Shown piece after piece: positions 26,243 to 33,894 of a stretch of 36,303 nt of DNA. This DNA comes from an uncultured Flaviramulus sp. (GTDB taxonomy: Bacteria > Bacteroidota > Bacteroidia > Flavobacteriales > Flavobacteriaceae). The stretch spans positions 1 to 36,303 of the forward strand of contig CANKVS010000045.1 of the NCBI GenBank assembly GCA_947487155.1, in the 5' to 3' direction. A program made the translations under genes and the position numbers. Numbering within the stretch: the first letter of the stretch is position 1; every line of letters starts with the position of its first letter. Under the pieces are notes generated by a model. The model searched no databases. It was given only the letters and a program-made list of their open reading frames with translations, and was not told the origin of the DNA.

Positions 26243-27454
26243 ATGAGTATATTACACGGCAAAAATGTATTATTAGGTATAAGCGCAGGTATTGCCGCTT
26301 ATAAAACAGCTTCATTAGTTAGGTTATTTATAAAATCGGGCGCCCACGTAAAAGTGGTTATGACACCATCTGCAAAAGATTTTATAACGCCATTAACACT
26401 ATCAACTTTATCAAAACACCCTGTTTATTCTGCATTTACAACTGAAGACGACGATAATGCCGTATGGAATAATCATGTAGATTTAGGGCTTTGGGCAGAT
26501 TTATTTGTTGTAGCACCTGCAACAGCCAATACACTTTCTAAAATGGCTAATGGTGTTTGCGATAACTTATTATTAGCAACATACTTATCGGCTAAATGCC
26601 CAGTGTATTTTGCACCAGCAATGGATTTGGATATGTACAAACATCCATCTACTTTAAAATCGTTTGATGCACTTAACGATTTTGGGAATACCATGATTCC
26701 AGCCACAGCAGGAGAATTAGCAAGTGGCCTAGTTGGAGAAGGCAGGATGGCAGAACCTGAAGACATTGTAAGTTTTATTGAAAAAGATATATTAAACAAA
26801 CTGCCTCTTAAAGGAAAAAAAGTATTAATTACCGCAGGTCCTACCTATGAGGCTATCGATCCGGTTCGGTTTATAGGTAATCATTCTAGTGGTAAAATGG
26901 GGTTTGAAATAGCTAAAGCATCAGCTAACTTGGGTGCCGAGGTTATTTTAGTTACAGGACCAACTCATCAAAAAGCAACACATAGTTTAATACATGTAAT
27001 TCCTGTTGTTAGTGCCCAAGACATGTACGACGAAGCTCATAAATATTTTGCAAATGTTGATGTTGGAATCCTTTCTGCGGCAGTTGCCGATTTTAAACCA
27101 AAAGAAATTGCTAATCAGAAAATAAAAAAGGCAGCATCAACGTTAACCATAGAGTTAGAAAAGACAAAAGATATTTTAGCATCTTTGGGTACTATTAAAA
27201 AACACCAATATTTAGTTGGTTTTGCATTAGAAACTAATGATGAATTAGAAAATGCAAAAGGGAAATTAAAAAGAAAGAATTTAAATTTAATTGTTTTAAA
27301 TTCGTTAAATGATAAAGGTGCGGGTTTTAAAAGCGATACAAATAAAGTAACCTTTATTGATAATAAAGAGCAAATAACAGAATTTCAATTAAAGTCTAAA
27401 ACCGATGTTGCTAAAGACTTATTAAATGAAATTGTAAAAAATATTGATGCGTAG
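26243..27454 (+). CDS. coaBC: Bifunctional phosphopantothenoylcysteine decarboxylase / phosphopantothenate-cysteine ligase
   Basis: Carries out two successive steps of CoA synthesis. The flavin-dependent decarboxylase half (1-185) shows LLGISAGIAAYKTASLVRLF, active-site His78 (WNNHVDLG), FVVAPATANTLSKMANGVCDNLL and PAMDLDMY. The ligase half (186-403) shows ITAGPTYEAIDPVRFIGNHS followed by SGKMG and SAAVADFKP. The substrate-clamp segment reads ELASGLVGEGRM; in E. coli-type enzymes a catalytic cysteine (LACG) stands where Ser160 is here. The 3' end overlaps the next gene by 8 bases. Dephospho-CoA kinase (coaE) is 5.7 kb downstream. Confidence 0.96.
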   Translation: MSILHGKNVLLGISAGIAAYKTASLVRLFIKSGAHVKVVMTPSAKDFITPLTLSTLSKHPVYSAFTTEDDDNAVWNNHVDLGLWADLFVVAPATANTLSKMANGVCDNLLLATYLSAKCPVYFAPAMDLDMYKHPSTLKSFDALNDFGNTMIPATAGELASGLVGEGRMAEPEDIVSFIEKDILNKLPLKGKKVLITAGPTYEAIDPVRFIGNHSSGKMGFEIAKASANLGAEVILVTGPTHQKATHSLIHVIPVVSAQDMYDEAHKYFANVDVGILSAAVADFKPKEIANQKIKKAASTLTIELEKTKDILASLGTIKKHQYLVGFALETNDELENAKGKLKRKNLNLIVLNSLNDKGAGFKSDTNKVTFIDNKEQITEFQLKSKTDVAKDLLNEIVKNIDA

Positions 27455-28334
27455 TATTACAATTGTTTTAATATTATTTTTAAGTTTTGTTGGTTTTTCG
27501 CAAGAACTAAATTGCGATGTTGTAGTTAATGCACAACAAACTGGCGACGAAAATTTACAAGTTTATAAAACTTTAGAAAAGCAATTAAAAGAGTTTGTAA
27601 ATAACACAAAGTGGACAAATAAAACTTTTGCACCGCAAGAACGTATTGCTTGTAGTATGATTATTAGTATTACCGATCAAAATGGCGACGCTTTTAAAGC
27701 ATCAATTCAAGTGCAATCTTCAAGACCAATTTTTGGTTCATCCTTTAGTTCGCCTATTTATAATTTTAACGATAGAGACTTTACTTTTAGGTATTTAGAA
27801 TTTCAGAATTTAATATTTAATCCTAGTCAATACGAATCTAATTTAGTATCGGTTTTAGCATTTCATATCTATATGATTTTTGCTTTAGATGCCGATTCTT
27901 TTTTAGGAAACGGAGGCGACATATATTATAAACAAGCCCAAACTATTGCAAATTATTCGCAGCAAGGTAATTTTAAAGGCTGGAAAGTAGAAGATGGTTT
28001 ACAAAGTAGATTCGCACTAATAGATAATGTTTTATCGCCTACATTTAAAGAGTACAGAGCAGTTATGTATAGCTATCATAGAAAAGGTTTGGATGTAATG
28101 AGTGAAGATGCTAAAAAAGGAAAAGAGCAAGTAGCTGCTGCTTTACAGCAATTTAAAGCTATGAATAGCCGTAGACCTAATTCGTTTTTACTGCGTACTT
28201 TTTTTGATGCTAAAGCAGATGAAATTGAACAAATTTTTAGTGGCGGACCAAATGTGAATATTGCTGATGTTAAAGAAACGCTTCAAAAAATAGCACCTAC
28301 ACATTCTAGCAAATGGAGTACTATTAAATTCTAA
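27447..28334 (+). CDS. porD: DUF4835 family protein (PorD-type T9SS-associated protein)
   Basis: 295-residue exported protein of the DUF4835 family, with a signal peptide ending SFVGFSQ (about residue 19), then the family start ELNCDVVVNAQQTGDENLQV. Other conserved blocks are FAPQERIACSMIISI, SRPIFGSSFSSPIYNFND and FHIYMIFALDADSF. The family has been named PorD in connection with type IX secretion; I rely on memory for that name and its precise role is unclear. The presence of a T9SS cargo gene in this window is consistent. The ATG at 27447 lies inside the end of coaBC, so the genes are translationally coupled. Confidence 0.82.
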   Translation: MRSITIVLILFLSFVGFSQELNCDVVVNAQQTGDENLQVYKTLEKQLKEFVNNTKWTNKTFAPQERIACSMIISITDQNGDAFKASIQVQSSRPIFGSSFSSPIYNFNDRDFTFRYLEFQNLIFNPSQYESNLVSVLAFHIYMIFALDADSFLGNGGDIYYKQAQTIANYSQQGNFKGWKVEDGLQSRFALIDNVLSPTFKEYRAVMYSYHRKGLDVMSEDAKKGKEQVAAALQQFKAMNSRRPNSFLLRTFFDAKADEIEQIFSGGPNVNIADVKETLQKIAPTHSSKWSTIKF

Positions 28335-28450
28335 AATTACTAAACGGTTATTTTGTTTTAAAAATTTATTATTCCCTTAAAATTGAATGATTAATGAATT
28401 CATTTATAAGAAATAATAAACAATGAATAAAAAGTAAATCTAGAACATCT

Positions 28451-28458
28451 TAAATTTG
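28451..28458 (+). promoter_or_regulatory. Possible -7 promoter element of recN
   Basis: TAAATTTG, an exact TAnnTTTG match, 53 bases before the recN ATG. No convincing -33 element. The remaining bases between 28335 and 28510 are AT-rich without further signal. Confidence 0.4.
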
Positions 28459-28510
28459 TTTCAAACATAAAAATTAAAATCAATTGCAATTAAATCCTGC
28501 AAATTAAAAT

Positions 28511-30163
28511 ATGCTTACATCGCTTTCAATAAAAAATTACGCATTAATAGATAATCTTCAAGTTGATTTTAATGATGGATTTTCTATAATTACTGGCGAA
28601 ACTGGTGCAGGAAAATCTATTCTTTTGGGAGGTTTGTCATTAATTTTAGGAAAACGTGCCGATTTAAGTAGTTTAAAAGTTAACACTCAAAAATGTATTA
28701 TAGAAGCTGTTTTTAATATTTCTAATTATAATTTAAAAGCGCTTTTTGAAGCCGAAGATCTTGATTATGAAAAACAAACCATTATTAGGCGAGAGATATT
28801 GCCATCAGGGAAATCTAGAGCTTTTATAAACGATACGCCAGTAACCTTAAATAGCTTGCAAGTTTTGGGAGCGCGTTTAATCGATATTCACTCACAGCAT
28901 CAAACGTTGCAACTTACAAGTAACGATTTTCAGTTTCAAATAATTGATGCATTAGCTAATAATGATGAATTATTATTAAGCTATATTTCAGAATTAAAAG
29001 CGTATAAAAAACTTCAAAAAGAACTTGAAGAATTGGTTGATTTTCAAGCTGAAGCGATTAAAGAACACGATTATAATTCGTTTTTATTGAATGAATTGGT
29101 TGAAGCGAATTTAATAGAAGGAGCGCAACAAACACTTGAAGAAGAATACGAAACCTTAAATAATATTGAAGGTATTAAGGAAAAACTTTCCGAATCTTAT
29201 CACTTATTAAATGATGAACAAATAGGACTAATAACAACGCTTACAAGCTTAAAAAATAAGCTTCAAAGCCTTGTTGGATTTTCAACCAAATACGAAGATT
29301 TATTCAATAGAGTTAATAGCAGTTTAATAGATTTAGACGATGTTTTTTCAGAAGTTGATGTGCTACAAGAAAATTTAGAAGCCAACCCCAATAGGTTAGA
29401 GGAAGTCGATGCTAAGCTTAAAACACTACATAACTTAATGCAAAAGCATGTAGCTAGTGATGTTTCAGAATTAATTCAAATTAAAAATGAATTAGAAGAT
29501 AAAGTAGCTATTACTGAAAATTTGGATGAAACGATTCAAGCAAAACAATCAAAAATAGATGCAAAAGCAAAACAACTTCGTGTAATCTCTAAAAAAATAC
29601 ATAAAAACCGTAACGAGGTTATTCCACAGTTAAAAAAACAATTAGAAACTATTTTGGATAGTTTGGGTATGCCAAATGCACAGTTTAATATAGAGGTTAC
29701 GTATTCAAATGTGTTTTTTGTAAATGGTCAGGATGATTTGTCTTTTCTGTTTTCGGCAAATAAAGGCGGTAGTTTTAACGACCTTAAAAAAGCAGCTTCT
29801 GGTGGAGAATTATCAAGAATAATGCTTGCTATAAAATCGGTATTGTCTAATTATATTCAATTACCAACTATTATGTTCGATGAGATTGATACTGGCGTTT
29901 CTGGCGAAATATCTAACAAAATGTGCGATATTATGTTGCAAATGAGTAAAACAATGCAGGTGTTTTCTATTACGCATTTGCCACAAATTGCAGCCAAAGG
30001 GCATTCGCATTTTAAAGTGTATAAAGAAGATATAAATGAGGTTACCCAAACCAATCTTGTTAAATTAAATCATGATGAACGTATTGTTGAAATTGCTCAA
30101 ATGTTGGGTGGTGTAGAAATGTCATCGTCAGCGATTGCACATGCTAAAGAATTGCTTAATTAA
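28511..30163 (+). CDS. recN: DNA repair protein RecN
   Basis: 550-residue SMC-like ATPase that acts in double-strand-break repair. Order of features: LTSLSIKNYALIDNLQVDFN start, Walker A ITGETGAGKSILLGGLSLIL (about 29-45), RRE-type region with SGKSRAFINDTPV, a Q-loop segment DIHSQHQTLQLT, two long coiled-coil arms (about 150-380) with a central hinge-like turn, the ABC signature ASGGELSRIMLAIK, Walker B TIMFDEIDTGVSGEIS and the H-loop FSITHLPQIAAKGH. The length is typical. It is followed after 67 bases by fabI, which has its own promoter element. Confidence 0.97.
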   Translation: MLTSLSIKNYALIDNLQVDFNDGFSIITGETGAGKSILLGGLSLILGKRADLSSLKVNTQKCIIEAVFNISNYNLKALFEAEDLDYEKQTIIRREILPSGKSRAFINDTPVTLNSLQVLGARLIDIHSQHQTLQLTSNDFQFQIIDALANNDELLLSYISELKAYKKLQKELEELVDFQAEAIKEHDYNSFLLNELVEANLIEGAQQTLEEEYETLNNIEGIKEKLSESYHLLNDEQIGLITTLTSLKNKLQSLVGFSTKYEDLFNRVNSSLIDLDDVFSEVDVLQENLEANPNRLEEVDAKLKTLHNLMQKHVASDVSELIQIKNELEDKVAITENLDETIQAKQSKIDAKAKQLRVISKKIHKNRNEVIPQLKKQLETILDSLGMPNAQFNIEVTYSNVFFVNGQDDLSFLFSANKGGSFNDLKKAASGGELSRIMLAIKSVLSNYIQLPTIMFDEIDTGVSGEISNKMCDIMLQMSKTMQVFSITHLPQIAAKGHSHFKVYKEDINEVTQTNLVKLNHDERIVEIAQMLGGVEMSSSAIAHAKELLN

Positions 30164-30167
30164 TTAC

Positions 30168-30175
30168 TATATTTG
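30168..30175 (+). promoter_or_regulatory. -7 promoter element of fabI
   Basis: TATATTTG, an exact match, starting 5 bases after the end of recN and 55 bases before the fabI ATG. The -33 region would lie inside recN. Confidence 0.55.
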
Positions 30176-30230
30176 ACCCCAAATTAGTAACAAATACAAA
30201 TCAACTTTAAAAACATATAAACTAACTAAT

Positions 30231-31049
30231 ATGTCTTACAATTTATTAAAAGGTAAAAGAGGAATCATTTTTGGAGCATTAGACTCAAATTCAATTGCTT
30301 GGAAAACAGCAGAACGCGTTCATGAAGAAGGCGGACAATTTGTTTTAACTAATGCGCCAGTTGCTATGAGGATGGGACAAATTAATGAACTTGCTGAAAA
30401 AACAGGATCTCAAATTATTCCTGCTGATGCAACGTCTGAAGAAGATTTGAAGAATTTAGTAGAACAATCTATGGAGATTCTTGGTGGAAAAATAGATTTT
30501 GTATTACACTCTATAGGAATGTCTATAAATGTTAGAAAAGGAAAGCATTATACAGACCAAAACTATGCTTGGACTCAAAAAGGAACCGATGTGTCTGCAA
30601 TGTCTTTTCATAAAGTAATGCAAACACTGTATAAGGCTGATGCGATGAATGAATGGGGAAGCATTGTTGCACTTACATATATGGCTGCGCAACGTGTGTT
30701 TCCAGATTATAACGATATGGCAGATAATAAAGCTTATTTAGAAAGTATTGCACGTAGTTTTGGGTACTTCTTTGGGCGCGATAAAAATGTAAGAGTAAAT
30801 ACCATTTCGCAATCACCAACACCTACAACTGCAGGAAGCGGTGTAAAAGGTTTTGACGGCTTTATTGCTTATGCTGATAAAATGTCTCCGCTAGGTAATG
30901 CAACTGCGTTAGACTGTGCAAATTACACCGTATCATTATTTAGCGATTTAACTAAGCGTGTTACGTTACAAAACTTATTCCATGATGGTGGTTTTAGTAA
31001 TATGGGAGTTAGTACAGCGGTTATGGATACGTTTATGGGAGAAGAATAA
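30231..31049 (+). CDS. fabI: Enoyl-[acyl-carrier-protein] reductase (NADH), FabI
   Basis: Reduces the enoyl-ACP double bond in each cycle of fatty-acid elongation. 272 residues of short-chain-dehydrogenase fold: KGKRGIIFGALDSNSIAW is the FabI-type nucleotide site, HSIGMS matches the HSIGFA motif, and the active site is Tyr150 (ALTYMAAQR) with Tyr160-x6-Lys167 (YNDMADNKAYLE). The region after the active site reads SQSPTPTTAGSGVKGF, where E. coli FabI has AGPIRTLAASGI, so the substrate loop is that of the divergent Bacteroidota type. It stands alone, ended by a good terminator. Confidence 0.93.
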   Translation: MSYNLLKGKRGIIFGALDSNSIAWKTAERVHEEGGQFVLTNAPVAMRMGQINELAEKTGSQIIPADATSEEDLKNLVEQSMEILGGKIDFVLHSIGMSINVRKGKHYTDQNYAWTQKGTDVSAMSFHKVMQTLYKADAMNEWGSIVALTYMAAQRVFPDYNDMADNKAYLESIARSFGYFFGRDKNVRVNTISQSPTPTTAGSGVKGFDGFIAYADKMSPLGNATALDCANYTVSLFSDLTKRVTLQNLFHDGGFSNMGVSTAVMDTFMGEE

Positions 31050-31075
31050 AATAGTAGTTTTAAAATAGAATTATG

Positions 31076-31102
31076 AGCCATCTTTTTATAGGTGGCTTTT
31101 TT
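31076..31102 (+). terminator. Intrinsic terminator of fabI
   Basis: AGCCATC (31076-31082) pairs with GGTGGCT (31091-31097; one G-U pair) around an 8-base loop, followed directly by a run of six T. This is a textbook intrinsic terminator placed 27 bases after the fabI stop. Confidence 0.88.
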
Positions 31103-31105
31103 AGT

Positions 31106-31113
31106 TAAATTTG
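31106..31113 (+). promoter_or_regulatory. Possible -7 promoter element of the glycosyltransferase-ybbR-coaE operon
   Basis: TAAATTTG, an exact TAnnTTTG match immediately after the fabI terminator and 50 bases before the ATG at 31164. Its -33 region would coincide with the terminator stem. Confidence 0.45.
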
Positions 31114-31163
31114 TTTCTTAGATAAAATATTATTGAAGTTAATAAAACAAAGGGTTAGTAAAT

Positions 31164-32171
31164 ATGCAATTACAGTTTTCTTTTATCATTCCTGTTTATA
31201 ATCGCCCTGACGAAATACAAGAGCTTTTGCAAAGTTTTGAAGCTTTAAAAACTAAAATGGCATTTGAAATTGTTATTGTTGAAGATGGCTCTACTGTGTC
31301 TTCAAAAAAAGTGATAGATAATTTTAAAGACAGTCTGGATATTTCCTATTATTTTAAAGAAAATTCAGGCCCTGGAGATTCTCGAAATTATGGCATGCAT
31401 TGTGCTAAAGGAAATTATTTTATCATTTTAGATTCCGATTGTATTTTACCAGAAAACTATTTAAATGAAGTTGAAAAAAGCTTAAATAAAAGTTACGTAG
31501 ATTGTTTTGGCGGACCAGATGCTGCTCACGAATCGTTCACCAATTTACAAAAAGCTATTAATTTTTCAATGACTTCGTTTATTACAACTGGCGGTATTCG
31601 TGGCAATAAAAAAAGTGTGGATACCTTTCAACCCCGTAGTTTTAATATGGGTATATCTAAAACGGCTTTTATAGCATCAAAAGGGTTTGGGCAAATTCAC
31701 CCAGGGGAAGACCCAGATTTGTCAATAAGGTTATGGAATTTGGGGTTTAAAACAAAACTTATTTCAGAAGCATTTGTGTATCATAAGCGCCGTATTTCTT
31801 GGTCTAAATTTTATAAGCAAGTTAATAAATTTGGGTTAGTAAGACCCATTTTAAACACTTGGCATCCTTCAACAAAAAAAGTGACTTACTGGTTTCCTAC
31901 ATTATTCTGCTTAGGTTTTTTGGTAGCGATTGCGCTTTTTTTTATTAATATAAAATGGGTATTTCTGCCTTATATATTGTACTTTGTAATAGCCTTTTTT
32001 ACAGCGTTATTTGCTACTAAAAAGCTTAGTATTTCATTTTTTGCGCTTGTGGCTATTGGTATTCAGTTTTGTGGCTATGGTTATGGGTTTTTAAAATCTA
32101 CCTTTGTTATTACTATTTTAGGGAAAGATCCCGAAGCATATTTTCCAGAATTATTTTTTAAACAGAAATGA
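31164..32171 (+). CDS. Family 2 glycosyltransferase with C-terminal membrane helices
   Basis: 335 residues. The GT-A nucleotide-sugar domain starts at once, FIIPVYNRPDEIQELLQSFE, followed by IVEDGST (Asp41) and the DxD-type metal site ILDSDC (90-92). GEDPDLSIRLWNLGFKT is the acceptor-side E-D motif with the catalytic acidic residue. Residues about 240-310 form two to three membrane helices (FPTLFCLGFLVAIALFF; IKWVFLPYILYFVIAFFTALF), so it is an inner-membrane enzyme with a cytoplasmic catalytic domain. Donor and acceptor cannot be deduced. Its stop overlaps the next start by four bases (ATGA), and it heads the ybbR-coaE operon. Confidence 0.9.
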   Translation: MQLQFSFIIPVYNRPDEIQELLQSFEALKTKMAFEIVIVEDGSTVSSKKVIDNFKDSLDISYYFKENSGPGDSRNYGMHCAKGNYFIILDSDCILPENYLNEVEKSLNKSYVDCFGGPDAAHESFTNLQKAINFSMTSFITTGGIRGNKKSVDTFQPRSFNMGISKTAFIASKGFGQIHPGEDPDLSIRLWNLGFKTKLISEAFVYHKRRISWSKFYKQVNKFGLVRPILNTWHPSTKKVTYWFPTLFCLGFLVAIALFFINIKWVFLPYILYFVIAFFTALFATKKLSISFFALVAIGIQFCGYGYGFLKSTFVITILGKDPEAYFPELFFKQK

Positions 32172-33127
32172 TAAAAAAATTAAAATCTGAAATTGTAACC
32201 TCAATAAAAAACAGAAAAATAAATGTCTTCATTTTATTTTTACTGTCTGCATTTATAATTTTAATATTCACTAAACTATCTAAGTATTACACCAATACAT
32301 TAGTTTTTAATATTGCAAAAACTAATGTGCCTCAAAAATATGTTATTATAAACGACTCAAACGCACAATTGCATATTACACTAAAAACACATGGTTTTAA
32401 ATGGTTGAATTATTATTTTAATGAGCCAGAAATTACTGTAGATTTTAATAAAGATGTTTATAAGAGAGACTCAGTTTTTGTATGGAGCAAGTCTAGAGCT
32501 TATTTAAATAATACTCAGTTCGATAAGCAAGTTCAGTTGCTGAATATGAATCCAGGTACCTTATTATTTAAGTACGATGTTAATTTAATTAAAACAGTAC
32601 CTGTGATACTTAATTCAGACATTAAATTTAGTACAGGTTACGATGTTTCGAGTACTTTTAAATTAGAACCAGATTCTATTCAGGTTATTGGACCAAAAAC
32701 AGTAGTTTCTGAAATTATAAATATTGAAACAGACACACTTGTTTTAACAGATGTTAGAACAGATATTTTAGGAAATATTAAGCTGAAACCGCCAAAAGAG
32801 AATTCGGGAATAACGTTTTCTAATTACGAGGTTAATTTAAAAGCGACCGTTGAAAAGTTTACAGAAGGCACATTAAAAGTTCCGATTTCGGTAATAAATG
32901 TACCTAATTCAATAAAACTTAACTATTTTCCAAAAGAAATTAATGTTTCTTTTTATGTAAGTTTAAGTAATTTTAATAGTATTGAAAGTAAAGACTTTAA
33001 AGTAGAGTGCGATTATAATAAGGTTAATACTAATTCTTTTTTAATTCCAGAATTAATCGCGTTTCCTAAGGATGTAAAAAACGCAAAAATAAGTCAAAAG
33101 CGTATTGAATTTATAATATCTGAATGA
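32168..33127 (+). CDS. YbbR-like (CdaR-type) membrane-anchored protein
   Basis: 319 residues with one N-terminal membrane helix (about 20-37, VFILFLLSAFIILIFT) and an extracytoplasmic part made of YbbR-type beta domains; one is clear at TVPVILNSDIKFSTGYDVSS followed by TFKLEPDSIQVIGPKTVVSE, and the next at TLKVPISVINVPNSIKLNYF. In Firmicutes CdaR, such proteins regulate the diadenylate cyclase CdaA, but no cyclase gene is present in this window. Both ends overlap their neighbours by four bases (ATGA at 32168 and at 33124), so it is translationally coupled to the glycosyltransferase and to coaE. Confidence 0.87.
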   Translation: MIKKLKSEIVTSIKNRKINVFILFLLSAFIILIFTKLSKYYTNTLVFNIAKTNVPQKYVIINDSNAQLHITLKTHGFKWLNYYFNEPEITVDFNKDVYKRDSVFVWSKSRAYLNNTQFDKQVQLLNMNPGTLLFKYDVNLIKTVPVILNSDIKFSTGYDVSSTFKLEPDSIQVIGPKTVVSEIINIETDTLVLTDVRTDILGNIKLKPPKENSGITFSNYEVNLKATVEKFTEGTLKVPISVINVPNSIKLNYFPKEINVSFYVSLSNFNSIESKDFKVECDYNKVNTNSFLIPELIAFPKDVKNAKISQKRIEFIISE

Positions 33128-33711
33128 TAATAGTAGGTCTTACAGGAGGCATAGGAAGTGGTAAAACCACAGTAGCAAAAGAGTTTAAAACTCTAGGTAT
33201 TCCAGTTTATATTGCCGATGATGAGGCGAAAAAATTAATGTGTAAATCTAAAATCATTAAACGAAAACTCATTCAGTTGTTTGGCGAGAACGCCTATATT
33301 AATGATGCATTAAACAAATCATTTATAGCAGATAAAATTTTTAATGATACAACATTGTTAGAAAAAATGAACGCTATAATTCACCCAAGAGTAGCTAAGC
33401 ACTTTAATAAATGGGCGTTAAAACAAACAACGCCGTATGTTATTAAAGAAGTTGCCATTTTATTTGAAAATGGAGGCAATAAATTTTGCGATTATGTAAT
33501 TACGGTTACAGCACTAAAAGAGTTACGAATTAAACGATTATTAAAAAGAGACGAAACTACTAAAGAAAAAATAGAGTCTATTATTAAGAATCAATGGAGT
33601 GACGAAGACAAAATTAAACGTTCTCATTTTGTTATAAATAATGTAAAGATTACTGATATTAAGTATCAAGTGCTTAATATTCACAATAAATTATTGAAAA
33701 ACATACAATAA
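33124..33711 (+). CDS. coaE: Dephospho-CoA kinase
   Basis: Phosphorylates the 3'-hydroxyl of dephospho-CoA, the last step of CoA synthesis. 195 residues with the P-loop GLTGGIGSGKTTVAKEF (about 5-21), the IADDEAKKLM motif, the IIHPRV lid region and a C-terminal DEDKIKRSHFVINN, which corresponds to the family's D-x-x-I-x-N segment. It overlaps the end of the YbbR-like gene by four bases. 183 bases separate it from rprX; that interval carries promoter repeats. Confidence 0.96.
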   Translation: MIIVGLTGGIGSGKTTVAKEFKTLGIPVYIADDEAKKLMCKSKIIKRKLIQLFGENAYINDALNKSFIADKIFNDTTLLEKMNAIIHPRVAKHFNKWALKQTTPYVIKEVAILFENGGNKFCDYVITVTALKELRIKRLLKRDETTKEKIESIIKNQWSDEDKIKRSHFVINNVKITDIKYQVLNIHNKLLKNIQ

Positions 33712-33721
33712 ATCTTAAATT

Positions 33722-33784
33722 TTAACATTTGTGTTAATGTAAGGTTAAATGATAACTAAACTAAATGTTAAAATGTTAATTTTG
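33722..33784 (+). promoter_or_regulatory. rprX promoter region with GTTAA repeats
   Basis: TAATTTTG (33777-33784) is the -7 element. Upstream are TTAACA/TGTTAA arms with a TTTG spacer (33722-33737) and four same-strand GTTAA motifs starting at 33733, 33744, 33767 and 33775. The last two lie in an exact 8-bp tandem repeat, AAATGTTA AAATGTTA (33763-33778), that overlaps the -7 element. Direct repeats spaced about one helical turn (11 bases between the first two) are the typical binding layout of OmpR-family regulators, so self-regulation by RprY is plausible. Confidence 0.5.
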
Positions 33785-33789
33785 ATTGG

Positions 33790-33844
33790 TGAAACATCTA
33801 ACTGGTTTTTTTAGTTGAATATTATAATTATTTAAAATGTTTCA
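33790..33844 (+). other. Leader hairpin in front of rprX
   Basis: TGAAACAT (33790-33797) and ATGTTTCA (33837-33844) are exact reverse complements that would close a 39-base loop in the predicted rprX leader RNA, just after the likely transcription start. The right arm contains the ATG of an out-of-frame 48-codon ORF (33837-33983) that runs across the rprX start. Function unknown. Confidence 0.4.
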
Positions 33845-33894
33845 ATTTGTAAAAAACGCTGTTGAAGCATACCTTTTAAATAATAAACAAGCAC

